In this document: piece after piece, positions 44,675 through 55,364 of the stretch
How the letters are laid out: every line of letters begins with the position of its first letter
Numbering within the stretch: position 1 is the first letter of the stretch
NCBI RefSeq assembly: GCF_001927245.1
Contig: NZ_MJUX01000004.1
Location: forward strand, 186,001 to 250,000
DNA: 64,000 nt
DNA from: Acuticoccus yangtzensis
GTDB taxonomy: Bacteria; Pseudomonadota; Alphaproteobacteria; Rhizobiales; Amorphaceae
Direction: 5' to 3'
Program-made: the position numbers and the translations under genes
Notes under the pieces: model-generated
The model's database searches: none
Told to the model about the DNA's origin: nothing
The model's input: only the letters and a program-made list of their open reading frames with translations

Positions 44675-44814
44675 TGCGCCGGCGATCCCTAGCGTCCTTC
44701 ATCCGCATCTGCCGCATCTGTGCGCATGCCACATCTTCGTGCGAACGCGGTTGACGCAAGGGGCCGCGCCGTAAAGGTTTGGCATCCCATTCCCCTCGCA
44801 CCGGGACACTCGAT

Positions 44815-45792
44815 GTGACGACCCTCATTCTGGGCGGGGCCGGCTTCGTCGGCCTCAACATCGCCGAATCGTTGATGGCGGCCGGCCGCAAAGCCGTGCT
44901 GTTCGACCGCAGCGCCCCGCCGCCGGCCTTCATGGAGGCACACCGCGGCAGTGACCTCCTCTCGGTGATCGAGGGCGACGCGACGGAGGCGACCGCCGTC
45001 CGCGCCGCCGCCAAGGGCTGCGATACGCTGGTCCATGGGGCGGCGATCACCGCCGGCCCGGCGCGCGAGGCGAGCGACCCCGGCCTGATCCTCGCGGTCA
45101 ACAACGGCTCGCTGGTGCCCGCCCTTGAGGCGGCGCGGGACGAGGGGATGAGCCGCGCGGTCATTCTGTCGTCGGGCGCTGCGTTCGGCGAGGCCGGGTT
45201 CACCCACGACGAACTCTTCGAGGACACGCCCTGCGACCCGGTGGCGCTCTACCCCATCACCAAATACGCGTCCGAGCGGATCGCCCGGCGCCTCGGCGAC
45301 CTTTGGTCGCTGGACGTGCGCGTCGTTCGCCTGTCCGCCGTGTTCGGCCCCTGGGAGCGCGACACCGGCGTCCGCGACACCTTGAGTGCGCATTTCAAGA
45401 CGCTGCAGGCATTGTCGCGCGGTGAGCCGCTGATCCTCGACCGCGCGGCGGTGCGCGATTGGATTTATGCACCGGACGTCGGCGATGCGATCGCCGCGCT
45501 GACCAACCATCCGGCGCCGCAATTCCCGCTCTATCACATCTCCACCGGCCAAACCTGGACCGTTCTCGACTTCGCCGAGCGGATTGCCGCGGCCCATGGC
45601 ACGACCGCGCGCCTCGCCAAGCCCGGCGAGACGGCGACGATCGTCGTATCCGAGGCCCGCGACCGTGCACCGATGAACATCGACCGCATGACGGCCGACC
45701 TGCCGCGCGCCGCCCGGTCGAGCGCTCCGGCATCGGCGGCCGCCTACGCGCAATGGTGGAAGACCTACGGCGCAGCGGTCAGCGGCAAGTAG
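44815..45792 (+). CDS. NAD-dependent epimerase/dehydratase family protein
   Basis: A 325-aa extended short-chain dehydrogenase. The Rossmann motif MTTLILGGAGFVGLN begins the protein. The catalytic YPITKYASE supplies the Tyr-xxx-Lys pair and SSGAAFG the serine. C-terminal segments include RDWIYAPDVGDAI and YHISTGQTWTV, which resemble sugar-nucleotide or sugar-acid epimerases. The GTG at 44815 is chosen because it starts right at the Rossmann strand with CGGGA 8 bases upstream; a TTG at 44779 is in frame. Its place between two TRAP systems suggests it processes an imported sugar acid, which is inference. Confidence 0.85.
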   Translation: MTTLILGGAGFVGLNIAESLMAAGRKAVLFDRSAPPPAFMEAHRGSDLLSVIEGDATEATAVRAAAKGCDTLVHGAAITAGPAREASDPGLILAVNNGSLVPALEAARDEGMSRAVILSSGAAFGEAGFTHDELFEDTPCDPVALYPITKYASERIARRLGDLWSLDVRVVRLSAVFGPWERDTGVRDTLSAHFKTLQALSRGEPLILDRAAVRDWIYAPDVGDAIAALTNHPAPQFPLYHISTGQTWTVLDFAERIAAAHGTTARLAKPGETATIVVSEARDRAPMNIDRMTADLPRAARSSAPASAAAYAQWWKTYGAAVSGK

Positions 45793-45810
45793 CTTTTGAG
45801 AAAGGCAATT

Positions 45811-45826
45811 TGGCATGCCGGTTGCT
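45811..45826 (+). promoter_or_regulatory. Candidate sigma-54 (-24/-12) promoter for the second TRAP system
   Basis: TGGCATG-CCGG-TTGCT matches the RpoN consensus TGGCACG-N4-TTGCW at the invariant GG and GC with exact spacing; only one base differs in the -24 element. The predicted start near 45837 lies about 20 bases before the dctP start codon at 45859. Confidence 0.6.
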
Positions 45827-45858
45827 TTGAAATTTCACTGATCATGTCAGGAGATCCC

Positions 45859-46872
45859 ATGCTCAAGTCCGCGCTCCTTGCTTCGGCCGTCTTCGTCGCG
45901 GCCGCCCTTCCGGCCTCGGCCCAGGAGGTGACGATCCGCCTCCACTCCTTCTCGTCCCCCACCGCGCTCGACCACACCATGCACCTCGACCGCTGGGCCG
46001 AGGCGGTCGAGGCGGAGTCGGACGGGCGCATCGACGTTCAGGTCTTCCCGGCGATGCAGCTCGGCGGCGCGCCCGCCGATCTCGTCCAGCAGCTCGAAGA
46101 CGGCGTGGTCGACATGATCTGGACCGTCTCCGGCTTCACCCCCGGCCGCTTCACCGGCACGCAGGGGCTGGAGCTGCCGTTCATGCACACCGGAAAGTCG
46201 GCGACGATGAGCCCGGCGGCGATGGAATTCATCGAGGCCAACCTCGCCAAGGAGATGGAGGGCATCAAGGTGATCGCCGTCCACGCCACCGACGGCGCGC
46301 TGTTCCACACCAAGGGCTGCATCGCCTCCATGGACGATCTCGCCGGCAAGCAGATCCGCGTGTCGGGAAAATATATCGGCGAGGCGGTGAAGGCGCTCGG
46401 CGGCACCCCGGTCGGCATCGCGTTGCCCGGCGTCTACGAGGCGACGGCGCGCGGCCAGGTGGACGGCATGCTGCTGAACTGGGCGATCACCAAGCCGTAC
46501 AAGTTCACCGAGGTGACCGACTGCCACACCGAGCCCTCGCTCTATCAGACCATGCTGATGACGCTGATGAGTCAGGACAGCTACGACGCGATGCCGGACG
46601 ACCTGAAGGCGGTGATCGACGCCAATTCGGGCATCGAATATGCCAAGAAGATGGGCGAAATCTGGGACAGCCAGACCGAGCCTGCGCGCAACGTCGCGAT
46701 CGAGGTCGGCAACGAGATCGTCACCTTGTCGCCCGAAGAGCTCGCCAAGTGGAAGGAGACGGTGAAGCCCGTCTACCAGATGTGGGCCGACGAGATGACC
46801 GAGCGCGGCTATGACGGTGACGCGCTGCTGGCGTCCCTCCTCGAAATCACCGCGAAATACGGCCGCGAATAA
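45859..46872 (+). CDS. TRAP transporter substrate-binding protein DctP (second system)
   Basis: A 337-aa periplasmic binding protein with a signal peptide cleaved near A21/Q22. It has the DctP signatures QVFPAMQLGGAPADLVQQLEDGVVDM, LFHTKGCIASMDDLAGKQIR (substrate carboxylate arginine) and GTPVGIALPGVYEATARGQVDGM. AGGAG lies 6 bases before the ATG at 45859; earlier in-frame ATGs are rejected. It is clearly diverged from the first DctP, so the two systems probably take up different compounds. Confidence 0.92.
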   Translation: MLKSALLASAVFVAAALPASAQEVTIRLHSFSSPTALDHTMHLDRWAEAVEAESDGRIDVQVFPAMQLGGAPADLVQQLEDGVVDMIWTVSGFTPGRFTGTQGLELPFMHTGKSATMSPAAMEFIEANLAKEMEGIKVIAVHATDGALFHTKGCIASMDDLAGKQIRVSGKYIGEAVKALGGTPVGIALPGVYEATARGQVDGMLLNWAITKPYKFTEVTDCHTEPSLYQTMLMTLMSQDSYDAMPDDLKAVIDANSGIEYAKKMGEIWDSQTEPARNVAIEVGNEIVTLSPEELAKWKETVKPVYQMWADEMTERGYDGDALLASLLEITAKYGRE

Positions 46873-46875
46873 ACC

Positions 46876-47457
46876 ATGCGGCGGACGCTCACGGCCGTCT
46901 CAGAGGCCTTCGCACTCCTTGGCGGCCTGATCGTCTGCGCCGCCATCGTCGTGACCGTGGTCGCGGTGGTGGCGGCCCGGCTCGGCAGTCCCATCCTCGG
47001 CCATAACGAGATCGTCGAGCTTCTCGTCGGGGTGGCGATCGCCTTTTTCCTCCCCTGGTGCCAGATCCGCGGGGCCAACGTGGTGGTGGACTTCTTCACC
47101 GCCCGCTTCCCCGCGCGGCTGCGCGATGGGCTGGACGCGGTGATGGCCTTCGCCTTCGCGGTGGTCGTCGCGGTGCTGGCCTGGCGGCTGGTGCTGGGCG
47201 GCATCACCGCGTTCGAGCGGGGCCGCACCTCGATGTTCCTGACGCTGCCGCAGTGGTGGGGCTATGCGCCGGCGGCGCTCGCCATGGTGCTGTGGTCGGC
47301 GGTCTGCCTGATGAGCGCGGTGGAGGCCGCCTTCGGGCGCTTCGTCCAGGGCGAGCGGGCGGTGGCCCTGAACGAGATCGGCGCCCTCGACGAAATCGGC
47401 GGCGGGCAACCGGCGGGCGGCCTCTCCCGCGATGACACAAGCGGCAGGAGCCAATGA
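46876..47457 (+). CDS. TRAP transporter small permease DctQ (second system)
   Basis: A 193-aa membrane protein with four hydrophobic helices (AFALLGGLIVCAAIVVTVVAVVAA, EIVELLVGVAIAFFLPWCQI, AVMAFAFAVVVAVLAWRLVLG, YAPAALAMVLWSAVCL) and the DctQ motif GANVVVDFFTARFPARLRDGLDA. It starts 3 bases after the dctP stop and ends overlapping the dctM ATG. Confidence 0.88.
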   Translation: MRRTLTAVSEAFALLGGLIVCAAIVVTVVAVVAARLGSPILGHNEIVELLVGVAIAFFLPWCQIRGANVVVDFFTARFPARLRDGLDAVMAFAFAVVVAVLAWRLVLGGITAFERGRTSMFLTLPQWWGYAPAALAMVLWSAVCLMSAVEAAFGRFVQGERAVALNEIGALDEIGGGQPAGGLSRDDTSGRSQ

Positions 47458-48770
47458 GTTCGTTCGATATCGGTGTCGCGATGTTCGCCGGCGCCGTCAT
47501 CCTCATCATGCTGAGGATGCCCGTGGGGGTGGCGATGCTGGTCGCCGGCATCCTCGGCTACGCATCGCTGATCGGCTGGTCGCCGCTCCTCAACACGCTG
47601 AAGACGATGACCTTCAGCCGGTTCTCGAGCTACACCCTGTGCGTCATCCCGTTCTTCCTGCTGATGGGCGAGCTCGCCACCAAGGGGGGCATGTCGGCGG
47701 CGCTGTTCCATGCGGCGCGGGGCTTCGTCGGGCATCGACGAGGCGGGCTCGGCGTCGCCACCATCCTCGGCTGCGCGGCGTTCGGGGCAATCTGCGGCTC
47801 CTCGCTCGCCACCGCCGCCACCATGACCAAGGTGGCCGAGCCGGAGATGCGCGCCGGCGGCTATTCCGGCGCGCTGATGACGGGGACGCTCGCCGCGGGC
47901 GGCACGCTCGGCATCCTCATCCCGCCGTCCGTGATCCTCGTGATCTACGCGATCTATACCGAGCAATCGATCGGCGCCCTCTTCTTCGCCGCAGCGATAC
48001 CGGGGCTTCTGGCCGCGTTCGGCTATGTCGCCGTCATCTGGATCTACACGCTCGTCGCGCCGGGCGCAGCGCCCCGGGCCGAGCGCGTCGGCTGGGCCGA
48101 ACGGTGGCGCCGCACGCGCACCGTGTGGCCGTCGGCGGGCGTCTTTCTGCTCGTCGTGTGCGGCATCAATTTCGGCTGGTTCTCGCCCACCGAGGGCGCG
48201 GCGGTCGGCGCCTTCGCGGTCGGCGTCATCGCGGTGGCGTCCGGCGGCCTCACCTTGCCCGACTTCTTCGACGCGCTGCGGGCGACGGCCGAGATCAGCG
48301 CGATGGTCTTCCTCATCCTGCTCGGCGCCGAACTCTTCTCCGCCGCGCTCGCTCTGTCGCAGATGCCGCAGGAGCTGTCGCGCCAGGTGGCCGAGCTGCC
48401 GCTCCCGCCGCTCGCCATCGTCATCATCATCGTCGCGATCTATCTGGTGCTCGGCTGCGCGATGGAATCGCTCGCCATGGTGCTCCTCACGCTGCCGGTG
48501 TTCGTGCCGGTGATGCTGCAGCTCGACCTCGGCATGGACCCGACGCAGACGCTGGTGTGGTTCGGCATCCTCGTCCTCGTCGCCGTGGAGGTGGGGATGA
48601 TCTCGCCCCCCTTCGGCCTCAACCTCTTCGTCATCAACGGATTGGCGCCGCAGGTCCCGCTCGGCCAGACCTACAAGGGTGTAGCGGGTTTCTGCCTGTC
48701 GGATGCGGTCCGCCTCGCGCTCCTCATCGCCTTCCCCGGCATCAGCCTCTGGCTTCCAGGACTATGGTAG
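47454..48770 (+). CDS. TRAP transporter large permease DctM (second system)
   Basis: A 438-aa polytopic permease with the DctM signatures VIPFFLLMGELATKGGMSAALF, GAICGSSLATAATMTKVAEPEM, GTLGILIPPSVILVIYAIYTEQ and EVGMISPPFGLNLFVINGLAPQ. It is coupled to dctQ by ATGA overlap at its start. Its last bases overlap the start of the FAD-dependent oxidoreductase. Confidence 0.94.
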   Translation: MSSFDIGVAMFAGAVILIMLRMPVGVAMLVAGILGYASLIGWSPLLNTLKTMTFSRFSSYTLCVIPFFLLMGELATKGGMSAALFHAARGFVGHRRGGLGVATILGCAAFGAICGSSLATAATMTKVAEPEMRAGGYSGALMTGTLAAGGTLGILIPPSVILVIYAIYTEQSIGALFFAAAIPGLLAAFGYVAVIWIYTLVAPGAAPRAERVGWAERWRRTRTVWPSAGVFLLVVCGINFGWFSPTEGAAVGAFAVGVIAVASGGLTLPDFFDALRATAEISAMVFLILLGAELFSAALALSQMPQELSRQVAELPLPPLAIVIIIVAIYLVLGCAMESLAMVLLTLPVFVPVMLQLDLGMDPTQTLVWFGILVLVAVEVGMISPPFGLNLFVINGLAPQVPLGQTYKGVAGFCLSDAVRLALLIAFPGISLWLPGLW

Positions 48771-50206
48771 ATATGGACCCCCTCGCCCGGCTCGAAGCCG
48801 ATGTTCGCCGCGACCTGAACCTCATCGCCCATCCGCGCCTTCCGTGGGTGAAGCCCATCACCGCGCCGGACGGTGCCCCGGCGCTCGACGTCCTCGTGGT
48901 CGGCGCCGGTCAGGGCGGGATCGCCGCCGCCTTCGGGCTGAAGCGCGCGAAGGTCGAGAACGTTCTGGTGATCGACAAGGAGGCGGAGGGCGACGAGGGG
49001 CCGTGGCGCACCTATGCGCGCATGCCGACCCTCAGGAGCCCCAAGGACTATACCGGCCCCGATCTCGACGTGCCGAGCCTCACCTATCAATCCTGGCACA
49101 CGGCCAAATATGGTGCCGCGGCATGGGAGGCGCTGGAGCTGATCGACCGGATCGACTGGGCCGATTATCTCCTGTGGGTCCGCAAGATGACCGGCGCACG
49201 CGTCGAAAACGGCGTCACCTTGACCGGGATCGCCGATGCGGACGGGCTGCTGGCGGCGACCGTCCGGGACGCCTCGGGCGAGCGGGTGATCTACGCGCGG
49301 CGCATCATCCTGGCGACGGGTCAGGAGAGCGCCGGGGCGTGGACGCTGCCGCCGGAGGTCGCGGCGCTGCCCGGCCATCTGCGCGCCCATACCTGCGAGG
49401 ACATCGATTTCGCCGCGCTGAAGGGCAAGACGGTGTTCGTGCTCGGCGCCGGTGCCTCGGCCTTCGACAATGCGGCGACGGCGCTGGAGGCGGGCGCAGA
49501 GGTTCACCTCTTCACCCGGCGCGACAGGGTACAGGTGATCCAGCCCTACCGCGCGATCACCTTCGCCGGGTTCATGCGCCACCTCGCCGACCTCGACGAT
49601 GCGTGGCGCTGGCGCATCATGAACCACGTGTTGTCGCTGCGCGAAGGATTTCCGCAGCACACCTACGACCGGTGCGCGCGCCACGCTGGGTTCCACCTCC
49701 ACGTCGGTGCGCCGTGGCTGTCGGTGGCTGAGGCGGACGGCGGCGTGGTGGTGACGACGCCGCGCGGGCCGATGAAGGCGGACTACGTGATCGCCGGGAC
49801 GGGGGTCGACATGGACTTCGCCGGGCGGCCGGAGCTTGCCGGGTTCGCGCACAACATCGCGACCTGGGCCGACCGCTACACCCCGCCCGAAGAAGAGGCC
49901 AACCCGCGTCTCGGCCGTTTCCCCTATCTGGGCGGCGACTTCGCATTTCAGGAGAAGGTGCCGGGGGTGACGCCGCTGGTGTCGCGCATCCACCTCTTCG
50001 GCATCGCGGCGACGATGAGCTTCGGCCCGTCCGGGTCGTCGATCAACGCGATGACGACGGCGGTGCCGCGGCTCGTCTCCGGCGTCACGCGCGGCCTGTT
50101 CCGCGAGGACGCGGCGGCGCACTACGCCGATATCGTCGCCTATGACGTGCCGCAGGCGGTGGTGCCTGAAAGCGCCGTCATCGACCATGGCCGGGTGAAG
50201 GTCTGA
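48764..50206 (+). CDS. FAD/NAD(P)-binding oxidoreductase (flavin monooxygenase-like)
   Basis: A 480-aa flavoprotein with an N-terminal FAD-binding Rossmann motif (VVGAGQGGIAAAFG, about residues 45-58), RIILATGQESAGAW closing the first domain, and a second dinucleotide fold (KTVFVLGAGASAFDNAATALEAGAEVHLFTRR) typical of NADPH binding in flavin-containing monooxygenases and related enzymes. The start may be the ATG at 48764, overlapping dctM by 7 bases, or the ATG at 48773; ribosome-site spacing does not decide. It is probably in the same operon as the second TRAP system and may attack its substrate. Confidence 0.83.
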   Translation: MVDMDPLARLEADVRRDLNLIAHPRLPWVKPITAPDGAPALDVLVVGAGQGGIAAAFGLKRAKVENVLVIDKEAEGDEGPWRTYARMPTLRSPKDYTGPDLDVPSLTYQSWHTAKYGAAAWEALELIDRIDWADYLLWVRKMTGARVENGVTLTGIADADGLLAATVRDASGERVIYARRIILATGQESAGAWTLPPEVAALPGHLRAHTCEDIDFAALKGKTVFVLGAGASAFDNAATALEAGAEVHLFTRRDRVQVIQPYRAITFAGFMRHLADLDDAWRWRIMNHVLSLREGFPQHTYDRCARHAGFHLHVGAPWLSVAEADGGVVVTTPRGPMKADYVIAGTGVDMDFAGRPELAGFAHNIATWADRYTPPEEEANPRLGRFPYLGGDFAFQEKVPGVTPLVSRIHLFGIAATMSFGPSGSSINAMTTAVPRLVSGVTRGLFREDAAAHYADIVAYDVPQAVVPESAVIDHGRVKV

Positions 50207-50402
50207 GGCTGCGTTCGAGCTGTCAGGCCGCGTGGTCCGGGCCGCGGCGGAGCTGTGCGCGAATTGATCCTGATGGCGCGGCCGCCCTTGTGGATCGCGC
50301 GCACTGTGTGATACCGGACTTTCAGTGATCGGCAGTTGCCTCTCGTGCCTGTGGCCAGCCACTTCAGGCAGATACGGTGGCAGTTCCCCTGCCGGTTCGA
50401 GC

Positions 50403-50492
50403 GGAGCCGTGGGTGAGTGGCTGAAACCAGCGGTTTGCTAAACCGTCAGGCGGGGTCAACCCGTCTCGAGGGTTCGAATCCCTCCGGCTCCG
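50403..50492 (+). tRNA. tRNA-Ser (anticodon GCU)
   Basis: The acceptor arms GGAGCCG (50403-50409) and CGGCTCC (50485-50491) pair perfectly. The anticodon loop TTGCTAA holds GCT at 50437-50439. A long variable arm (GGCGGGGTCAACCCGTC-like) marks it as a class II serine tRNA, and the T arm contains GGTTCGAATCC. G at 50492 is the discriminator; CCA is encoded at 50493-50495. It reads AGC and AGU codons. Confidence 0.95.
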
Positions 50493-50495
50493 CCA

Positions 50496-50760
50496 GACTT
50501 TTCTCGAGGACGGGCTGATCCACCGCCGCCGGTGCCTTCTGCGGGTACGCGCCGCGTTCGGCCCGGCGTTGCAGAGGCCCCGCGACAGCGTGCGCGCCCG
50601 GAGCAGGTCGCGTACGGGGCAAATTGCGGGGCCCCATTGCATCGGCGAGGTGGTTTCCCTGATATAGGGCCGTCAACGAGTGAGGGTCCCGTGAACCCGG
50701 TGCGGTGCGGCGGCCGGCCTTCATCAGCGTATAAGCTTCATCAGCGCGTAAGGAAGTGTG
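50496..50760. other. Spacer after tRNA-Ser
   Basis: About 265 bp with no credible gene and no repeat of the tRNA 3' end. It ends with the ribosome site of the hydroxylase gene. Confidence 0.4.
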
Positions 50761-51459
50761 ATGACGGACCAACGGGCGGTGACCGACGATCGCGGCGTGA
50801 AACTCTCCACGGCCCCCCGCACCCGCACATTGATCGACCTGCTGAAGTATAAGACCACCTCCAAGCTGGTGAAGCTGTGGGTGCCCTATTGGCTCGCCGT
50901 CGGCGCCGCCGCCGTCTGGCTCGCGGGTGGCCCGCTGGAGCTGGTGCTCGGCGCCGCATGGGGCGTCCTCGTCTACAGCCTGGTCGAATATCTCATGCAC
51001 CGCTTCCTGTACCATTGGGAGCCGGAGAACACGTTCATCCGCTTCATCACAGCGGATGTCGGGCGCCACCACATGCGCCATCACCGCGAGCCGTCCGACT
51101 ATAAGGCCGCCATCAACGCGGTGCAGACGCCGGTGATCCTGCTCTGCTCGGGGCTGGCGCTCCTCGTCTTCATCATGCCCGAGGGGTTGAAGGCGGCCTG
51201 GCTCGCCTCCTGCGTGGCGGGGTCGATGAACTATATCGCCCAGGAGCTGATCCATTTCGGCACCCACCACATGCCGATGAACAACCGCGTCCTCAACATC
51301 GTCAAGCGTCACCACATGCTGCACCACTATCGCAGCGAGGACGCCAATTTCGGCCTGTTCTGGACCTTCTGGGACCGCCTCCTCGGCACCTCCTACGAAC
51401 AGGTGGCCAAGAAAGCGAAGACCTCCGCCGCCAAAGAGCCGTCCACCGAGACACGCTGA
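50761..51459 (+). CDS. Fatty acid hydroxylase / sterol desaturase family membrane protein
   Basis: A 232-aa membrane di-iron enzyme candidate. Histidine clusters sit in the pattern of the fatty acid hydroxylase superfamily: His80 and His85 (HRFLYH), His103/104/107/108 (GRHHMRHH), then HFGTHH and KRHHMLHH near the C-terminus. Hydrophobic segments cover about 40-75 and 122-155. AAGGA precedes the ATG at 50761; a GTG one codon earlier is also possible. Such enzymes hydroxylate or desaturate lipids or carotenoids; the substrate here is unknown. It stands alone between tRNA-Ser and parE. Confidence 0.85.
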   Translation: MTDQRAVTDDRGVKLSTAPRTRTLIDLLKYKTTSKLVKLWVPYWLAVGAAAVWLAGGPLELVLGAAWGVLVYSLVEYLMHRFLYHWEPENTFIRFITADVGRHHMRHHREPSDYKAAINAVQTPVILLCSGLALLVFIMPEGLKAAWLASCVAGSMNYIAQELIHFGTHHMPMNNRVLNIVKRHHMLHHYRSEDANFGLFWTFWDRLLGTSYEQVAKKAKTSAAKEPSTETR

Positions 51460-51674
51460 CCGGCACCGCCGCGCGTTCACGGCGCACGCTCCGCGCCCCG
51501 CCAATGGACGATGCACCGGGCGCGGATCGGGGCGCGAGACGGGGCGCGCATCGCCGCCGGTGCGGCACCACCTGCCCCTTTCCTGGGGTGAACCTGCGGG
51601 CAGCCATCGCAACAGGCCGCCCGCTCATGTAGTTTTGCCGGCGCGTAGTGGGTGCCGACGACGAGGGGACACGG

Positions 51675-53753
<2,079 letters not shown>

Positions 53754-53965
53754 CCCGCGCGGCGACCCACCGCTCGGCACCTCGCCATCAGGCGCCGAGC
53801 CTCGGCCGGAGCGCAGCCGGGCGCAATCTTGGCGCGAAGTTCGCAGATGATGCGACTGGCCATCGGCGGCACAATGTGTTGAGGGTCACCGCGGCGGGGT
53901 AGACCATGCGTCCCCGCCAGCCGATCATCTGATTTGCGTCAGACGTGTCGACAGGGAGTTGCCCC

Positions 53966-55282
53966 ATGGCCCGAACCGTCCCGCACGGTTTCAACCGTTC
54001 CGCGCGCCGCTGTGCCGCCGCCCCGGCGGTCTCCCTCGCGCTTTGTGTTTGCCTTGCCGTCCCCGCCGCCGCGCAGGAGGACGAGTTGATCACCCGGCCG
54101 GCCGGGTGGCAGCCCCTCCCCGTTGCCAAACCGTCGATCAGCGAGTCTTTCGCCTCGACCTGCCAGCCGGTAGACCCCGAGCTTGCCTGGTTCCGCCTGC
54201 CGCAGCAGTTCCGCAGCGCCACCGTTGAGGAGATGATCGGCCAGCTCCTCGTCGTCAGCTACGGCGGCACGCGGCCGGACGATGCGGGGGTTGCCGCGGC
54301 GCGCGATGCCATCGCCCGATCGCGCATCGGCGGCGTGTTGACCTTCCGCCATAACATCGCCTCGGCGGGGGACATCGCCGCCGTCAACCGCTCCTTCATG
54401 GAGGCGCGGCCGGACCTTCCGCCGATCATCGCCGTCGACCAGGAGGGTGGCCTCGTCATGCGGGTGAAGCCGTCCGAAGGGGCACCCTCCACACCCGCCG
54501 CCGCCGACATCGCCGCCGGGTCCGAGGACGAGGCCCGCGCCGCCTATGACGACATGGCCGCCGCCCTCGCCACGCTGGGCTTCAACGCCAATTTCGGCCC
54601 CGTCGTGGACCTCGCCAGCAATCCTGACAATCCCGTCATTGCCCGCTTCGGCCGCAGCTTCGGAGCCGATCCGGCCACGGTGACCGACTATGCCACCGTC
54701 TTCGCCGAGGCTCACCGCGCCGCCGGGATCGGCACCGCGCTGAAGCACTTCCCCGGCCACGGCTCATCCACCGACGACAGCCACGAAGGCGCCATCGACT
54801 TGACCGCCACATGGTCGCGCCAGGAGATGCTGCCCTTCCGCGACATGATCGCCAGCGGCGAGGCCGACATGTTGATGGCCGGCCACCTCACGCTGAAGGG
54901 CGTCACCGAAGCCGACATCCCCGCCTCGCTGTCGCAGTCCGCGATCACCGGCTTCCTGCGCGAAACGCTCTGCTACGACGGCGTGGTGGTGTCGGACGAT
55001 CTCGCCATGGACGCCGTGTCCTCGCGGTGGGACGCGGTGGAGGCGGTCACCATGATGGTCGAGGCCGGGGGCGACCTCGCCCTCCTGTCGCTCGGCACCG
55101 GGCAGGGTTACGAGGTGATCGACGCCATCTCGTCCGCCTTGGCCGAACATGCGCGCCAATCGCCGGAGTTCGCGGCGAAGATCCGCCAGGCCTATGCGCG
55201 CATCGCAAATCTGAAACTGGACCTGACGGAGTGGCGGCCCAGCCCCCTTTCGACTGAGATCGACACCGCCGGCCTGCCATGA
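53966..55282 (+). CDS. Exported GH3 beta-N-acetylhexosaminidase-like protein (second copy)
   Basis: A 438-aa GH3 protein with a signal peptide (MARTVPHGFNRSARRCAAAP...VPAAAQED). Signatures are GQLLVVSYGG, IIAVDQEGGLVMRV, NFGPVVDLASNPDNPVIARFG, LKHFPGHGSSTDDSHEGA and VVVSDDLAMD (nucleophile Asp). GGGAG lies 7 bases before the ATG at 53966. It is the same length as the GH3 protein at 5160 but clearly diverged, with cysteines (FASTCQP and ETLCYD) that the other lacks. An exported enzyme acting on GlcNAc-containing polymers or peptidoglycan turnover products is likely; the substrate is inferred. Confidence 0.86.
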   Translation: MARTVPHGFNRSARRCAAAPAVSLALCVCLAVPAAAQEDELITRPAGWQPLPVAKPSISESFASTCQPVDPELAWFRLPQQFRSATVEEMIGQLLVVSYGGTRPDDAGVAAARDAIARSRIGGVLTFRHNIASAGDIAAVNRSFMEARPDLPPIIAVDQEGGLVMRVKPSEGAPSTPAAADIAAGSEDEARAAYDDMAAALATLGFNANFGPVVDLASNPDNPVIARFGRSFGADPATVTDYATVFAEAHRAAGIGTALKHFPGHGSSTDDSHEGAIDLTATWSRQEMLPFRDMIASGEADMLMAGHLTLKGVTEADIPASLSQSAITGFLRETLCYDGVVVSDDLAMDAVSSRWDAVEAVTMMVEAGGDLALLSLGTGQGYEVIDAISSALAEHARQSPEFAAKIRQAYARIANLKLDLTEWRPSPLSTEIDTAGLP

Positions 55283-55364
55283 CGGACTGAACGGTCCCGT
55301 CTCAAGGTCCGGCCAAGCTGGATCGCGCACTCTCTCACCACCGGTAGGAGGGTGAGACGTTACT

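Noticed and set aside
47432-48763. Long N-terminal extension of the FAD oxidoreductase frame through dctM
   Set aside because: The frame is open for 1.3 kb only because of GC bias. The overlapped frame encodes a complete, motif-perfect DctM, and the extension is Arg/His-rich without homology.
50403-50495. tRNA-Ser as an integration site for a genomic island
   Set aside because: I found no integrase gene and no second copy of the tRNA 3' end in the window. The adjacent TRAP cluster has the same GC-rich codon style as the core genes.
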